A DNA stretch of 6,154 nt from Neisseriales bacterium (GTDB lineage: Bacteria > Pseudomonadota > Gammaproteobacteria > Burkholderiales > UBA11063), in contig SSGY01000032.1 of the NCBI GenBank assembly GCA_008017145.1, positions 1 through 6,154 on the forward strand. Direction: 5' to 3'. Of this stretch, positions 5,317 through 6,154 are shown one piece after another. The position numbers were made by a program, and so were the translations under genes. How positions within the stretch are numbered: the first letter of the stretch is position 1; every line of letters begins with the position of its first letter. The notes under the pieces are model-generated. The model saw nothing but the letters and a program-made list of their open reading frames with translations. It searched no databases and was not told the DNA's origin.

Positions 5317-6154
5317 TTAAATATTAGCGTTAACTCTGATTCCGGTTGAATGGTTAAAGTTTCCATTATAATTGTTACAATTGGATAAAGTTCCATTTTG
5401 TTGATTTACTTGGCAAACTGAAACGCTATTGGCATTACTTATGTAAGCGAGTTTATGGCTGGCGCTAAAACTAAAATCAGATGGGGCGTTGAATCCATTA
5501 CCAGTTGGCGTGCAATTTTCAAAAAGACCATTGCTGGTACTGATTGTACACAAACTAACGCTGTTTGCAACCTGATTTGTGATATAGGCAAATTGTCCAC
5601 TAGCGCCAGCTGTAACAGATTGTGGTGAGTCCAGAGAATTGCCTGTGGTTTGGCAATTGACCAATGTGCCTGCTTTATGATACAAAGTACAGATGCTAAT
5701 TGAGTCACTGTTGCTATTGGCTATATATACAACCGAATTGCTGCCAAAATTGATATCAGTAGGCGCACTCAAATCATCAAGTATTTGCTGGCAATTGCTT
5801 AGACTTCCATCACTGGAATTGAGCACACAACGACTAACAGAGTTGCTGTTTTGATTAGTGATATATGCAAAAGAATTTTGCTGGTCAAGAATAATTCCTG
5901 ATGGATTACTAAATCCAGATCCTGTCAATTGACAATTTTCAAAAGCGCCAGTTTGGGTGTTAATGGTACACAGTGAAATACTATTTGAGCCGCCATTAGC
6001 TATGTAAGCAATATTTTGTGAAAGAACTAGATTTATTCCATTCGGTGCTACAAAACCACTACCAGTAGTTTCACAATTTCCCAATGCTCCACTATTTTGT
6101 AAAACTTGGCACTGTGATACGGTTGTACTATCCGAATTAGAAATATAGACATAA
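5317..6154 (-). CDS. YVTN-like beta-propeller protein with Cys-paired repeats (5' end outside window)
   Basis: The frame stays open from the TAA at 5317-5319 to the right edge (last full codon 6151-6153), giving 279 residues. A start at 6084 would be a TTG in the middle of a repeat and is rejected. Six repeats of about 44-47 residues are visible. Each opens with Y-[IV]-[AST]-N, then an [SV]-rich strand ending in Cys, eleven residues, a second Cys in NC, then mostly TGxGFxxP and a hydrophobic strand. This fits the YVTN/NHL-like 40-residue beta-propeller repeat, one blade per unit. At least one more blade and any signal peptide should lie beyond the edge. The last repeat is one or two residues shorter, and the protein ends soon after it, as is normal for a propeller. 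The regular cysteine pairs suggest disulfides and therefore export to the periplasm or surface (inference). No catalytic motif is visible. It converges on the small peptide gene. Confidence 0.85.
   Translation of the reverse strand, partial: YVYISNSDSTTVSQCQVLQNSGALGNCETTGSGFVAPNGINLVLSQNIAYIANGGSNSISLCTINTQTGAFENCQLTGSGFSNPSGIILDQQNSFAYITNQNSNSVSRCVLNSSDGSLSNCQQILDDLSAPTDINFGSNSVVYIANSNSDSISICTLYHKAGTLVNCQTTGNSLDSPQSVTAGASGQFAYITNQVANSVSLCTISTSNGLFENCTPTGNGFNAPSDFSFSASHKLAYISNANSVSVCQVNQQNGTLSNCNNYNGNFNHSTGIRVNANI

Noticed and set aside
5439..5708. 89-codon frame on the - strand inside the propeller gene
   Set aside because: It is a frame shadow of the repeat-encoding gene. Its apparent regularity comes from the DNA repeats of the real frame.
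6082..6084. TTG as the start of the propeller protein
   Set aside because: The frame is open upstream to the edge and encodes another full repeat with the same Cys-x11-Cys pair, so the true start is outside the window.

Overview
The window is AT-rich DNA with tight Shine-Dalgarno spacing and bacterial gene layout. An outer-membrane-type lipoprotein signal indicates a Gram-negative bacterium. A low-GC beta- or gammaproteobacterium is my best guess, but nothing here fixes the taxon.

Layout, left to right. Positions 2-175 are the 3' end of an IS630-family transposase on the + strand, so a mobile element enters from the left. A 731-residue lipoprotein gene (165-2360, - strand) converges on it and overlaps its last 11 bases. 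The lipoprotein's last domain stops abruptly there, so the insertion probably clipped its 3' end. A 445-base divergent intergenic region follows. It holds a sigma70-type promoter, a possible sigma54 -24/-12 element and a 21-bp imperfect tandem repeat. Next is a tight two-gene operon on the + strand (2806-4910). It encodes a phosphate acyltransferase of the PTA/PTB family and an acetate/propionate-type kinase. Together they would interconvert acyl-CoA, acyl phosphate and carboxylate, making or using ATP.

Downstream, a 142-base gap with nested inverted repeats leads to a 42-residue gene (5053-5181, + strand) absent from routine ORF calls. It has a leader-like Y-x-x-P-x-I motif and a half-glycine C-terminus, so it resembles a RiPP precursor of lasso-leader type. 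No maturation enzyme lies in the window. Finally, a convergent gene (5317 to the right edge, - strand, 5' end missing) encodes at least six YVTN-like beta-propeller repeats, each carrying a Cys-x11-Cys pair.

The metabolic operon is housekeeping in character. The flanks (IS end, clipped repeat lipoprotein, orphan RiPP-like peptide, Cys-paired propeller) look like accessory, surface or secreted functions. The peptide is the best candidate for something undescribed.
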